A DNA stretch of 64,000 nt from Ecdyonurus torrentis (GCA_949318235.1 OX439131.1:37116828-37180827), one strand, 5' to 3'; shown: positions 1-12,262, counted from the first letter of the stretch. Numbers and translations are program-made. Notes: generated by a model not told the origin, from the sequence alone.

Positions 1-280
1 ATCAGAAATTTTGCACAATGATATTTCAGCTTGAAACAATTTAAAATTTATAAAACTTTTGGGGGGTCACCTTGCAAATTAATTATACATGATTTGTTGA
101 AATTTTAAGCCCATAAGGCCCTATGTTAATTTCAATAATTTTTTTCTTTTTTTCGGGACAATCAAACATCTTGAAATTTTTATCACGGCTAGGTATGACC
201 CTTAGCTACACAATGACACCAAATTTAGATCCAAAATACGCTCTAGTTTTTCAGATATAAGGTTGGTACCCTACTCCCTT
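1..280. other. GC-moderate block, possible edge of an unclassified repeat
   Basis: This block is less AT-rich than what follows. It contains a GGGGGGTCACC run and the pieces GCCCATAAGGCCCTATG and AAGGTTGGTACCC. The change to very AT-rich DNA after about 285 suggests the end of a repeat truncated by the window edge. There is no open frame of note and I did not find a second copy inside the window. Assignment to a class is not possible from one copy. Confidence 0.25.
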
Positions 281-1229
281 AAGTAAATTAACTATAAACC
301 ATTAATTTTATTTTAAAAAAATATCCTATAATTAGTATTTAGTTAATATGCCAATAAGATACATATCTTGGCTTGTATAAATTATATAATTTTTTTAATA
401 TGCGGTTGTATCAAATTAAAAACTAAAATTTAGTGAAACAAAAGCCATGAAATGCATTTTTAAAATATCTCATTTCTGTTTTATTTTTATTTTTACTAAC
501 GATCAGAACAATTTTAATTTCAAGACCGTAATACATTAAAATTAATGAAAACTCTATTAATAAAAATTAACAATATAAAAACAATAATAAATACTTCACT
601 AACTTTGAATTATTTACAATAACATCCAATTATAAAAAGTTTTACGCTTAGTTTATTCAGTAAAAAAGATATCGATTTAATTATTATTTTAAAACAATTA
701 AATTATATTATTAGCATTTAAACACACACACTCTAAAAATTACCTAATAAACGTATACATTTTAATTGATTTTGTAACTAATTGCCGTGAAACGTTTGCA
801 ATTATTGTATTGAATAACCCTTCTTTTACTGTATATAACAAAATAATATAATTTAAATATTTAAAATTTGTTATTTACTTGATATTTTGCTATGTTATCG
901 ACACATAATTACAAAATAAAACAAATATATATTAAAATTGATTTTTAATTGTTTAATTAATAAATTATAAATATGATATTACATAATATGTTTATTTATT
1001 TTACTAATAATAATCCAGAACACTAAAAATAAAAAGAAGTAAATACGGTGCGTTTTAAGAAGTTATTTTTTTGACATTTTATGTCATTTTTTTACCATGA
1101 TATTTATCAGAACAAAAATTGCATCTCAAAATTCACTGTTTAACAATAATTCTTAACTGAATGTTTAAAATGGTATATCAAATAAGTTTACTCAAGTGGG
1201 GTGAGAGAAGGCAAATGCCTATACACAAA
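281..1229. other. AT-rich non-coding stretch, no recognisable feature
   Basis: Very AT-rich sequence with short A and T runs and no open frame of note. I see no inverted repeat, RNA gene or element boundary here. Confidence 0.6.
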
Positions 1230-1312
1230 GTGATAAGTGATAAGAAATAAGAAATTTTATTGACCAAGGCAGTTCATAGTAACATTAAGTTTGTTTCAAC
1301 AAGCCTTGGTCT
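1230..1312 (-). mobile_element. Retroelement 3'-end hairpin fragment
   Basis: Read on the minus strand, the sequence starts GACCAAGGCTTGTTG and ends GCCTTGGTCAATAAA, followed by a TTCTTATC-type tail. GACCAAGGC and GCCTTGGTC form a perfect 9-bp stem. A second copy in the opposite orientation at 52571-52643 shares the core TGTTACTATGAACTGCC, the AATAAA and the CTTATTCTTATC tail. A hairpin followed by AATAAA and a simple tail is typical of non-LTR or SINE 3' ends. The family is not identified, and no coding body is attached. Confidence 0.5.
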
Positions 1313-1354
1313 ATTCATTATTTACAATTAACATATAGAAAATAGCGAAAATCC

Positions 1355-1436
1355 AAGTTTGACCTATGATAAGCAATATTACGTTGTTATTACGTTGATA
1401 AGCAATGTTATTCGTTGCTTAATTATGGCATCAAAG
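1355..1436 (+). repeat. Dispersed repeat fragment, copy 1
   Basis: The order TTTGACCTATG, AAGCAATATTACG, AAGCAATGTTATTCG, TATGGCATCAAAGTGC matches the right part of the inverted-repeat element near 59735-59795 (TTTGTCCTATGCTGAGC, AATGTTATGC, TATGGCCTCCAAGCGC). The match is diverged but collinear. It sits directly against the poly-A end of the neighbouring retrotransposon fragment, which may have inserted at its edge. Confidence 0.35.
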
Positions 1437-1945
1437 TGCATTTATTTATTTTTTTATTTATTATTTTTTTTTTATTGTTTATCACTCATATACACAGAAA
1501 TCCAACCAAGGCCTAGGCCTTATCGGTTGTTTCTAATCATTTATTACATTAAATTTTACATTATATCATCTATTTAGATGAAAACAAAAAAAATAAAAAT
1601 AAAATTATCAAAAATGTTTTTACTATAGAAAAACAAAAACAAAAAAAAAAGGAAAAGAAAAAGAACGAATTTTGCATAAAATGTCATGCAATACATTAAC
1701 ATATGTCATATACATATATATATACATACACATGCATATACATACGTAAACATGCATACTACACAAAATTAAAATTACATATTACTATTCCAAACAACTT
1801 AAAAAATAATCTTTAAGATCTTTTTTTACTTGATTTTTTGATTTTAATATTTTTAAATTTCCTGGTATCTGATTCCAAAGCTTAGGCAATAAATAATCTA
1901 TTGTTCTTTCACTAAATCTATTTATTATTACTATTTATAACTTTG
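1437..1945 (-). mobile_element. Non-LTR retrotransposon 3' end, diverged copy A
   Basis: The minus strand encodes the end of the same C-terminal domain as the copy near 36 kb. After NRFSERT comes LLPKLWNQIPGN, then VKKDLKDYFLSC and a TAG stop at 1785-1787. The P-K-L-W-N-x-I-P block followed by a basic F/LKxxL tail is the usual end of CR1/L2/Jockey-type ORF2 proteins. The 3' UTR carries the stem AAGGCCTAGGCCTT between CCAACC and ATCGGTTG, also present in copy B, and ends in an A-rich tail (T-rich on the plus strand, 1437-1475). The insertion is strongly 5'-truncated: only about 45 codons remain. Confidence 0.75.
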
Positions 1946-1948
1946 GTG

Positions 1949-1956
1949 TGACGTCA
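1949..1956. promoter_or_regulatory. CRE palindrome TGACGTCA
   Basis: Exact octamer, the consensus site of CREB/ATF bZIP factors. It lies just beyond the end of the retrotransposon fragment, outside any foldback element that I can define. It is one of 16 exact copies in the window. Function is not shown. Confidence 0.3.
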
Positions 1957-3205
1957 TGTGCACACACCCTATATACTGATTTTCCACAATTTGTGAATAA
2001 CAAAAAAAAATAAAGATAAATTTAAGAAATATGTATTTATATATACAAGAGCTATTTTACCGTGAAAAAAATAATAATCACCTTTAATTAGCTAAATCAA
2101 AATGTAAAAAAAAAAATGTAAATTATTTACATATATAATAATTTAACTTTAAGCCTTATATATCTATATCCTAAATCATGTAACCTAGTATGCAACATGG
2201 CACTCTAATATGAGCTATCATAATAAACAACTTTTCATTTCAATAATGCATAGCAATAAATTGCAATGTGATGACACTAATATTAAGTTTCTGTTTTTTT
2301 TTGTTTACTGTTATATGGTATAAATAATATAATGATGCCACTACTTTATTAAAAAAAAAATCTCCCCTACTTAAAAAAAATAAAATAAAGAAAAATAATT
2401 GTATGTGACGTAGTTGGCCTAGTTACATTCAAAGTAAAAAAAAAAATATTTTTTTTCCTGTTCTTTTCATTAAAGCAAACTCATATCTTTCTATCTTATC
2501 TTTCTTATTTTATATTCATTGTCAAAAACAGAAAAAGAAAAAAAAAACATTTTCTTTAAAGTATAAAATATCAAAGCAACAATATACGTCTCTTTTGTAT
2601 AAAGTATTACGTCTAAAAAATAAAGAATGAATTATAATTTTTTGTTGCATACTTTTTGTAGGTAGTGGCAGGTTTTTCTACGTTAATTAGCTTTTTAAAT
2701 TGTGTGCTAGAATTTCTGCTTTTAAATATTATCTAAAAAAATGTTCATGCATCTTATTTTTCCTATGAAAGTAACTAAAGAGAATTTTTTTTCAACTTTT
2801 AATTGTTATGTTTTTCAAATAAAAATTTAAAATGCTTATTTAATTTGTATGAAAGTTTTTAAACAATTCTTTTTTATAGGTTTACAAACATAAAATCAAT
2901 AAATAATATAATTCTAAATCAATTCATACAAAGCTCAAAAATACATCCAAAAACTGTCATAGGAAATAGCACCTACTATAATAATAATAATATTTATGTA
3001 TAACATTTTATTGTTCATATGAATCAAATCAATTGAAAATGCAAAATTTTTAGTGTAAATACGATTTATCAATTTTTATGGGTTTTCAAAATGTAATTTT
3101 GTTACACACGTCTATTAAATTTTGTATCATAAAACATTTATTTGGCAATTTTTACCAATGAAATCTATATATAGTATTAACATGTAGACGTTATAGTTCA
3201 GTCAG

Positions 3206-3212
<7 letters not shown>
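1957..3212. other. AT-rich non-coding stretch
   Basis: AT-rich DNA with frequent 8-10 base A or T runs. I see no gene, RNA or foldback. The segment ATACTTTTTGTAG/GTAGTGG at 2650-2668 looks like joined splice sites but is weak. Confidence 0.55.

Positions 3213-3238
<26 letters not shown>
3213..3238 (+). repeat. Poly-A run (A26)
   Basis: Uninterrupted A homopolymer next to a pyrimidine-rich CTCCCTCCACCC segment. No retroelement body is visible upstream. Confidence 0.9.
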
Positions 3239-3364
3239 TCTCCCTCCACCCTTTTATACTACTCTTTCTCTCAATTTTACAAACTAAATTTATTACTGCA
3301 ATAAAAATCGCATTGAGGATGTATGTATATGTATGTACGTATATGTATATGTGTATGTATATAA

Positions 3365-3580
3365 AAGTTTGCTAGCCGGGCGTATGACGGTAAATCGCGC
3401 AATCGGTCTCTGCAGTCGGCATAAATTGCAGATACGTCACCGCCATTGCTCACGGGGTATTCAACCCCCTCGTCTCTTTTTTTCCCCCCAAACTCTCCAG
3501 TGAGATCTGAACCACCCTCTCTTTCTTTTCTTTCTTTTTTTTTTTCAACCCAATCGACCGGAAAAAAAGACATTCACATA
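3365..3580. other. CpG-dense GC patch, possible regulatory element or exon
   Basis: About ten CpG dinucleotides lie within roughly 110 bases (3370-3480) in otherwise CpG-poor DNA. On the minus strand one frame stays open through the whole patch, from ATG at 3571-3573 to 3277, and includes the non-repetitive piece DVSAIYADCRDRLRDLPSYA. A second minus-strand frame starts at ATGGCGGTGACG (24 codons). ATGGCGG resembles a YY1 site and CCCC/GTGAGC resembles a splice donor. I recognise no protein family. A regulatory patch or an unknown exon are both possible. Confidence 0.25.
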
Positions 3581-3599
3581 CTTCCTGTTATACAACGTT

Positions 3600-4069
3600 T
3601 TTAGATTTTTTTTTTTATCTCTTTAATAATAAAATTATAATTTCAATAACATTTTAATATTTATTTTTAAGAATTTTATTTATTGGTTTTACAAGAAATT
3701 GAATAATATATATTTTAAATCGAGTTATTTGTTAATAAATATTCAAATATTTAATAACTTTACTTTTTATTTATACATAAAAGTGAGAAATTTGGTGGTA
3801 ATTTCTTATACTATAAGTAAGGGTTTGAAATTTGTTTTATATATTTGCAAGCAGTGTGCGAATTCAGTGGTAAAGGTCTCTCTTGTATTTATTTATGTAC
3901 GTTATAATGCAGTAAATCTTTTGTATATATATATGTATAAACAAAAAAAAAGTTCTATTTACAAGAGCTTAAATATTTAGTGAAATTCATACTATAAGAA
4001 ACCACAAAATGTTTCTCTGGGTTTCAAAAAGCAAAAATATATATTATAGAAAACTGACATTGCTATAAT

Positions 4070-4070
<1 letters not shown>
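3600..4070. other. AT-rich non-coding stretch
   Basis: A 93-codon frame here (3699-3980) is a low-complexity Ile/Tyr/Phe/Asn string with no domain. I treat it as noise. Nothing else is visible. Confidence 0.5.

Positions 4071-4111
<41 letters not shown>
4071..4111 (+). repeat. Poly-T run (T41)
   Basis: Uninterrupted T homopolymer. It could be the tail of a minus-strand retrocopy, but no element is recognisable downstream of it. Confidence 0.9.
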
Positions 4112-4114
<3 letters not shown>

Positions 4115-4360
4115 TAACCATTGACAAAAATAAATTTAAGCTTATTTTATAAAATATACATTCACTGAACACCACCATTTAGTGAAATTATTTTTCGTCT
4201 TTATAAATGAAAAATGTTAAAGTAATTAATCCTACTATAAAATATAAACACAAAATCAATAGTATGTATATTTCCTATATAGCACGCTTCCTTTTATAAA
4301 TGGTTCCTTACTATATATATATAAAATCAAAGTATTGATTAATGATCAAAAAGTACTTCA

Positions 4361-4367
4361 AAAGAGA

Positions 4368-4452
<85 letters not shown>
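4361..4452 (+). repeat. (GA)n microsatellite
   Basis: Near-perfect GA array of about 90 bases that begins with two AAAG variants, GAGAAAGAGAAAGAGAG. Confidence 0.95.
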
Positions 4453-4454
<2 letters not shown>

Positions 4455-5014
4455 GTATTTGTTTAATATAAAGTCAAGTGGTCATTGGACAAAACTTTGA
4501 AGAAGATCGCTGTGTTGATGTAAGAGGGTTAAAGTTTTACACTTTCTAGCCACTTTTTTAATACTACAACAACAAATCTTTGTAAATACATAACATCATA
4601 ATATTCTTAGAAAAGTAGACTAAAATATAATTTAAAAAAATGTAAATATTTTCCTAAGTGTCGTAGAAATTTCTCTTCTCATTTACTTTGTCACATATAT
4701 TTATATTATAATAATACACATTAAAAATTTTCTTTACTACGTTTAAACAACATTATAAGGAAAAATTATACAATTTACGTATATATGTGTACAAATTATT
4801 TAATAAAAGAATAAGACTAGTTTTTTTTTTTTTTTTTTTTTAGTTAGTTAATTGGAAGGCAAAACAAAAAAATATAATGTACAAGAGAGTAGAGAAGCAA
4901 AACCAAAGGACTTGTAGTATAGAAGTTGATATGTACGGATGTATGTATGAAAAATCTTCAAAGAGGAAAAAAAAGTAGCTTTGACGAAAAAAAATATTTA
5001 ACATTATAAAGTCC

Positions 5015-5016
<2 letters not shown>
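4453..5016. other. AT-rich non-coding stretch with a T21 run
   Basis: Contains a T21 homopolymer at 4821-4841. Otherwise AT-rich without a recognisable feature. Confidence 0.55.
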
Positions 5017-5017
<1 letters not shown>

Positions 5018-5056
<39 letters not shown>

Positions 5057-5060
5057 TCTC
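5018..5060 (+). repeat. (CT)n microsatellite
   Basis: CT array of about 43 bases that degrades into CTTTCTCTTTCTC at its right end. Confidence 0.9.
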
Positions 5061-6038
5061 ACTCTCAGTCTGAATAATCCCAGGCATATATACTCTCTGA
5101 AACTGGTCATGAAGAACACAACAGCAGAAATATTATACAAAGTTTTATTTTAAGCTTGGAAACTCAATTCTATTTAACATTAGCTTTAAGGTATGCTTAA
5201 AGATATTACACAAATATTTCTGTATTTACAAAAAAATAAAACTTTTACAAAATTCCTTACGTATGCTAAAGCTTACAAATAAAACGAAAGAATTTTATAA
5301 TTAAATAAAATCATAATATAACAAGACAAAATATTTGAAATCATTTTTTTTCAACATAAAACGGATTACATGTTTAAAATAATATTAATCATTATTGTAT
5401 ATAGTATAATATATATATGTCATTGAAAAAAATCCATTTTAAAATTAACTACTAAAATAGAGGCTATTATTAATACAAGATTAATGATGGATTAAAAATA
5501 ATATTACAATAATGAATAAAACGATCAAAAAATACAATTATTTTTTAAAGTATAGTAATATATTATAGTAGATAGAATACTTCCGTCCAATTACGTTGAA
5601 TAACTTTTGGCGTATATTTTTATTAATGAGTTTTTTATATATATATAATATAAAAGTGTATTTCTATTCTTATGAGCGGATGTATTATAAATTATCAATT
5701 ATTTTATTCATCTAAATAGCTGCTATATATTTTGATGATAAATTATGCATGTCATAAAAAGAGCAACAGTAAACTTGTTAAAATTTAGTATAGCATAACT
5801 TATACGATACTTTTTTTTAATTACATTCATACTTAAAAGGTATTTTTTCAACATTGGACCAATATTTGTCAATAATCTTTTAAATACTTTAAGTATGAAT
5901 TAGTAAAAGTATTTTTAAATACATAGAACTTTTTTTTTGCGTATATTTTATTATTGTTATTATTTTATAAAGATAATTACTCATGATTGTTTTAATGCCA
6001 TTTCTGTAAATTTAACATAAAGTATAGTGTTGTGGTTC
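5061..6038. other. AT-rich non-coding stretch
   Basis: No open frame, inverted repeat or RNA-like structure that I can support. Confidence 0.55.
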
Positions 6039-6069
6039 TTCAATTCAATTCAAAATAGACTTTATTTAT
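6039..6069 (-). mobile_element. Retroelement 3' tail (AATAAAG plus TTGAATT repeats)
   Basis: On the minus strand the sequence reads TAAATAAAGTC, TATTTTGAATTGAATTGAAG: an AATAAA signal followed by a TTGAA-unit tail. The 3' end at about 6893 has the same arrangement. Short tandem tails of this type mark 3' ends of non-LTR elements. The body upstream on the minus strand is not recognisable, so this may be a very short remnant. Confidence 0.35.
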
Positions 6070-6184
6070 AAAAAACAAATTAAATCAAATGCATTAAGTT
6101 TAAGTCATACTAACCAGTTCAGCAAAAGGGAAAATAATATTTATTATAATTATTTCTTATTTATTTATTATTGCTTAAAAAAAC

Positions 6185-6212
<28 letters not shown>
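6185..6212 (+). repeat. Poly-A run (A28)
   Basis: Uninterrupted A homopolymer. Confidence 0.9.
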
Positions 6213-6215
<3 letters not shown>

Positions 6216-6892
6216 AAACGCCTGGAAGGTAGAGAACAATGTGGGTATGTAAGTACTTCAGGTTGCATAACTTTCAGGATGTTTGTACTATACGTAGAGT
6301 CGTTGACTTAAACCCAAGCATAATATGTCATGTTTTTTTATACATTGAAGTTTTTTTTAATTGCATTATTTTTTTTAATTTAGCGTATTTTTTTTCTCAT
6401 AAGAATGACATTACAAATTAAGCGCCCGAGTTGATGAATGGTAAAAATATATAATTACAATCGTGTGTACTGTACATCTGAATTTGTTTTAAGAATTTGC
6501 ATTAGCTCATAGGACATTTATTATTAACTATTGAAGATGTTCTTTAGTAAAGGGATATAATTAGAATGTTCGTATCTTTGACATTCATAATTTAACCCCC
6601 TACTTAATTGAACGAAAAAAGTTAGATAAGCAAGAAAAAAATAAATTTATTATGGGAATGAATGAAAAAAAAAAGTTAAAATTTTACTTGGTTACTCCCC
6701 ATAAATTTTAAATATTTAGATTTGTCAGGATCATATTATCACACTTTAATAAAAAATTATATATTTTTGCATTTACAACTTGTTGTCAAATTATCAATAT
6801 AAGCGTTCACATCTCATTAACTAGAAAATTTAGCTCAGGAAAGTACAATCTACTCGGAGAACTTACGTAATTCGTGCTTCATTTTATGTTAT
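6213..6892. other. AT-rich non-coding stretch
   Basis: A 60-codon frame at 6239-6421 shows no domain. A minus-strand GTAAGT donor-like site occurs at 6863-6868 but no coding signal adjoins it. Nothing else is visible. Confidence 0.5.
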
Positions 6893-7117
6893 TTCAAAAA
6901 TTCAAATTCAAAATTTCTTTATTTTTCTCTTTCCTTCAATTGTAAACAATATACATGGTATTCGTCAAGGTTAATTAACAGACAGAAAAAAGTCAAAACA
7001 CTTACATAATATAACATGCACAAACTAGGTGCTATTTTTACATTCATATTTATATTACTATTAAAAACAATACAAACATACACGTGGGCTCACTCTAGGG
7101 CCCTGACTTTGTCAACA
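6893..7117 (-). mobile_element. Probable retroelement 3' UTR fragment
   Basis: On the minus strand a GC-moderate sequence (GTCAGGGCCCTAGAGTGAGC, then ACCTTGACGAATACCATG) leads to AAAAATAAAGAAATTTTGAA and a TTTGAATT tail. The ending parallels the short tail near 6050. The plus-strand right edge is bounded by an ATT-rich stretch and an AT array. No reading frame remains. The call rests on the poly-A signal plus tail only. Confidence 0.4.
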
Positions 7118-7135
7118 ATTATTATTATTATTAAT

Positions 7136-7158
7136 TATTATATATATATATATATATA
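7136..7158 (+). repeat. Short (AT)n array
   Basis: About 23 bases of AT following ATT repeats. Confidence 0.85.
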
Positions 7159-7159
7159 C

Positions 7160-7864
7160 ACTATCATTCACTTAAATTCTTGTAAGCTGTAAAATGAATG
7201 ATTTATTAAGAACAATTATAATTTCTTTTTAAAAACATTGAAATTACTAATCAGTCTTATCTCTAATGTTAATTTATTATATATATTTAAACAAATGCAA
7301 AATGGGCCGTTTTTATACATTTCCGTTCTACAATATACTGACTGTTATTTACTATTTAAATTTCTAGTGTCATATTTATTAGTTGAATTCTGACGTACTA
7401 TAGCTGACATTCTGTCATATAGCATAAAGGTTGCTAAACTGTAACAGCATAATAATTATACAGTATTATTTAATATAATTATTATACAGATTATATTATA
7501 ATAAATTAATTTTGCTGAAAATATACTATTATTTATTTTTCTCTGCAATGTGTATATAAATTGATATAATATCTTTAATATTAATGATAGCATAATAATA
7601 ATGTCAAACATAATATATCTCTAACAAAGCTAACTATAAAGGAAAGGATATGTATCTCAATGCCAATCAGGTATACATATGTGGTAAGTTTAAGCTTTTG
7701 AGAGTTAGTACGTTGTATAGTTAGTTATAATAGCCGCGACCAGTATATGCAAGGGTGTAATGTACGTCGACATATGGACCCTGTCAACCAATACATTAAT
7801 CCATCTAGAACAATCTATCATTATATAGCTAGCTAATTGTTGCTGACGGCTTATTTGAAACCTC

Positions 7865-7866
<2 letters not shown>
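7160..7866. other. AT-rich non-coding stretch
   Basis: A slightly less AT-rich piece lies at 7670-7830. A donor-like ATGTG/GTAAGTTT occurs near 7684. No exon can be supported. Confidence 0.5.

Positions 7867-7936
<70 letters not shown>
7867..7936 (+). repeat. (AT)n microsatellite, about 70 bp
   Basis: Perfect AT array. It reads as an Ile-Tyr repeat when translated, which explains the open frame here. Confidence 0.95.
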
Positions 7937-7937
<1 letters not shown>

Positions 7938-8649
7938 CACCCTCTCCAACTACACCTCATATAGCAGTACTTCTCTTTATCTAATATTAATTTTACATAA
8001 TTATCTATATTATATATGTTCTCAATTATTAATTAAGTACTAATATATTAGCATATATTATGAATATTATTTTATAGTTGATTGTTTTTATTATTATTAA
8101 TTGTTATTACTTCGTAACCATAAAATATTGGAAAATATTTAAAAGCATATTTCATTACAATAACTATTAAGTGAAAAATTCATGAAATTAAATCATAATG
8201 AAATAATAAAACATGATGATGATATACATTACATGGGGATTGGGGAAATTATTTATATAAATTCTTCTTTTTTTTTTTTTAATTCAGTTGAAGATATTTT
8301 ATTGTTAGTAACTGCAAAGAAAGATATGAAAGTCAGTTATGTTGTATTTATGTTAATTAAAATAGTAATTATGCATTGTAACGGAAATAATGCTGTTATT
8401 TAATAATGTCTATGAAATTAGGGTAGCAAAATTATAACGTGTTTTTTTTTCTGGTCCATGTGTGTATGAATTAAGTATAATAATCATGACTTTTAATTTA
8501 TTATTATTATTTTTTTTTTTAATGTAAGACATTTACGATTTTTTTTTCATATCATGTATAAATACTATTTCGTAGTTAAAAAAACTGATATTTAATATAG
8601 TTAAACTTGTACAAATTTTAGTGTGACACAAAAGTTTACTAAAGTGTCA

Positions 8650-8651
<2 letters not shown>
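7937..8651. other. AT-rich non-coding stretch
   Basis: A 73-codon frame at 8182-8403 has no recognisable domain and sits in uniformly AT-rich DNA. No other feature is visible. Confidence 0.5.

Positions 8652-8694
<43 letters not shown>
8652..8694 (+). repeat. Compound (AT)n(AC)n microsatellite
   Basis: AT array of about 35 bases that runs directly into a short ACACACAC segment. Confidence 0.9.
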
Positions 8695-8888
8695 ATGAAC
8701 GTGACATATACATTGAAAGAAATTTAAATTTAATTAAAATTTGACATTTTGCTTTTGCTTGTATATATACATATTCAGTATAATATAGTGAAAGTTAATG
8801 AGATAAATTTTCATTTGTATCGATGAAAAACATGGTACATATAGCACAGTGTATACGACATTAATTACAATTACGACATTGAAGAGAA

Positions 8889-8909
8889 TATGAGAGAGAG
8901 AGAGAGAGA
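8889..8909 (+). repeat. Short (GA)n array
   Basis: About 20 bases of GA. Flanking DNA up to 9085 is unremarkable AT-rich sequence. Confidence 0.85.
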
Positions 8910-9083
8910 CATGAGTTCAAGTAACGATGTCACTCCCAAAACCAACTCTTCAAATATATACACTCAACTAAGAAAGTTAACCAAGATTCAAAGATCATGT
9001 CAACTACATGAAATCAAATTATTTCAATTATAAATAATATGATTCTAATTAAAATGTGAAACAATATTTATGTATGTGTGTGC

Positions 9084-9240
<157 letters not shown>

Positions 9241-9367
9241 TTTTTATGTGATCTACATGTTTTTATATGAGATTTTTTTGTTTTAAAGATTCTTTTAAAG
9301 TAAATTTTAATTTTGATATCACTTATAAAAAAAAATCGATGCTTTTGAAATTAATCATTTATCAAGT

Positions 9368-9482
<115 letters not shown>

Positions 9483-9689
9483 ATTGAGCGTATTACGTAT
9501 TGTACAAAACGTAATGAAAAATACCAAAGCTTTGCTCAACATTTTTCTTTTCAAATCTCAGTATTTTTTTTTTTTTTTTATTCTCCTGTCCACTATAACT
9601 TCAATTGAAAATTTGTTCCAAACTACTACAGATCACAAAAATGCCCTCAAGAATGGTCAAATAAAATGCCAGTTCAATATTAACTCAAC

Positions 9690-9712
9690 TTTTTTTTTTT
9701 TTTTTTTTTTTT
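9690..9712 (+). repeat. Poly-T run (T23)
   Basis: Uninterrupted T homopolymer; a shorter T run of about 16 lies near 9565. Confidence 0.9.
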
Positions 9713-9827
9713 ACAAAAAAAGTATAAACATTTTTACAGATTACAGTATCATAAAAAATAAATGTTATGATGTTATGTTTACTATATTTATACAGCATAA
9801 TATACAATATAACAAAACCTTGAATGG

Positions 9828-9830
<3 letters not shown>

Positions 9831-9912
<82 letters not shown>
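9831..9912 (+). repeat. (AT)n microsatellite, about 82 bp
   Basis: Perfect AT array. Confidence 0.95.
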
Positions 9913-9913
<1 letters not shown>

Positions 9914-10970
9914 CTAAATAAAAAAAGTTTTCATGTAGGAAAAAATTACAATTATATTTTTGTTTAAAGTTATTTTCCTTTACATATAAAAGTTGATGTT
10001 ATGTTTTGGCAATGAAAAAGACAGTAAAATATGCAAGTTTTTCAGCAGCTGCCGTGATTTGTTGTTTACTGTTGTTGCTGTGGTGACGGGGAAAAAACTA
10101 AAAAAAAAAAAACTTAAAAAAAAATTCTTTCTTTTATTTGATATCTTCATTTCGTATGCATTAGATATAACAAATTTTCACCATGTTCAGATATTTTACT
10201 TTTGTTTTTAAATTTGGAAAAGAATTTTCATGGAACTTAAATTTCTAAAATATCACGTGCTGATTTTTTTTTATATATAAATTCAGTAAGAATACGACAG
10301 TGTAAAGAGATGAAACACTGCTTACGTTGTATAATTTAAAGATATCGAATATTATGCAAAATCATGGTGTATGGCTTTATGTATGTATACACACAAATTT
10401 TTATTTTATCAATTTTTTTTTTCTTACAAAATTTGAATTATTAAGTTCGTCAAGATTTTGTTGAATTAATTTTAATACAGTATAATTTTACATTCATTCC
10501 AGACGATACAATTTTGAGTGGAAAAAAAAATAAAAAAGCTTTCAGTATTTTGAATATTTAAAATATTGATTTTTGAATGTTTTCTTTCCATTATATCTAT
10601 AGGTCTTTCTTTTTTATCCTTCTTATATAATAATATAATTTTCTTATCGTAAAAAAATAATAATATTTCTATAGGTTTGATTGAAATCCTATTTAAACCA
10701 TCGAAGAATGTAAGTAAACGAGTGTAAATGAATCTTTCCTTTATGAAAAATGCAGTAAAAATAACATCAGCAAGCAAAAGAAAAAGAAAAAAAAAAGCGA
10801 AACTCTTTCATGATGATGTAGAAAATTTTTACTTGACTGCGCAAACAAGAAAGAAAGAGAGAGAACTCGATGTGGTTTTTAAGATTATCATCATTGGAAT
10901 GGAATAATCTTATACTCTATAGTTTTTTTGTATATTTTTTATATTATATACCATGTATGTTATACATACA

Positions 10971-10972
<2 letters not shown>
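9913..10972. other. AT-rich non-coding stretch
   Basis: Frames at 9993-10211 and on the minus strand at 10472-10777 are Lys/Ile/Phe-rich without domains. I see no RNA gene or element. Confidence 0.5.

Positions 10973-11060
<88 letters not shown>
10973..11060 (+). repeat. (AT)n microsatellite, about 88 bp
   Basis: Perfect AT array. It is open in several frames on both strands because of its two-base period. Confidence 0.95.
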
Positions 11061-11062
<2 letters not shown>

Positions 11063-11324
11063 CTTCCTTATATAATATTTTTGATATTCTATACAAGACA
11101 TATAAGAAAACATAATATTTATATAAAAAAATTATTAACTTTTGAAACTTACTCTTAGGTTTTATTATAACGTATGGTTTTAAGCATCTATATAACATTT
11201 TCAACTCACATAGGGTTTTAAGTTATTTTGTTTTAACACATGCTGGGTATTTGATTATTTTAGTGGTAGAAATATGAAACTTCTTCGTGTATGGCCAAAA
11301 TTACTGTACTGGACTACATATTTT

Positions 11325-11333
11325 ATATATATA

Positions 11334-11391
<58 letters not shown>
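11325..11391 (+). repeat. (AT)n microsatellite with one interruption
   Basis: AT array of about 67 bases with a TTT interruption near 11336. Confidence 0.93.
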
Positions 11392-11394
<3 letters not shown>

Positions 11395-12215
11395 TACATA
11401 TTAATATACTGTATACACTATATAATTATAAAATTATATACAGTATCATGTTTACATATTTTGTATATTCGTATTTACTTTCATTCTCTTTACTTTGAAG
11501 ATAAATCGGTCTAGACTGGCTCTTTAGAAAAAAATGTTGGGTTAAGAGTATGGGGAAAAATAAAATTTTTAGTTCCTTTAAATGAAAAGATAACAAATTA
11601 AGTGTATAATAGAAGCAAAAACTAAATATAGTTGAAAATAATTTTGAAACTTTATAATTGAAAATATTCATCTCTCTAAATAAAAAGAGATTAAATTTTA
11701 TTTATAAAATATACATCAATATACCTCAAAGAAAATTCCAGAATTGTGAATAACTTTTTACTAAAAAGTCCATATTTTCACAATTATTTCTAGCTTTTAT
11801 TTATAGCTTTTAGACGTTATGTAAATCCTACAGCTTGCATTTCCAGTACTATTTAAAAAAGAAAAAGAAAAAAGAATCGTATCGTAAGACCACAGCTGAA
11901 ATTGATTAGTAACAGCCAATAAAAAATATCTAACTTTTTATGTATATTTTTATTTACAATTTTATTACGTATATCAATAAAAAAAATACAGCTTGAATAT
12001 TATGTTACTGGTATAATTTGATCGGTCAAATGCATTCAAGTATGAAATAAAGTTTTATATTACTGTGAGGTAAAAGTATACTAAAAAAAAAAATCATACT
12101 TTATATGTAATTGTTAGCATTAATTTTTACTTATTTACATTAGCGTATGAGCATTAATTAAAAAGTGGTGAATTTCTGGCTCGATTCTGTTCTGCGGTTC
12201 TCCTCAATTGTGCCA

Positions 12216-12218
<3 letters not shown>
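11392..12218. other. AT-rich non-coding stretch
   Basis: The minus-strand frame at 11426-11671 is low-complexity. Nothing else can be supported. Confidence 0.5.

Positions 12219-12262
<44 letters not shown>
12219..12262 (+). repeat. (AG)n microsatellite, about 44 bp
   Basis: Perfect AG array inside a GC-moderate piece (12175-12300, with TTCTGCGGTTCTCC on its left). Confidence 0.95.
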
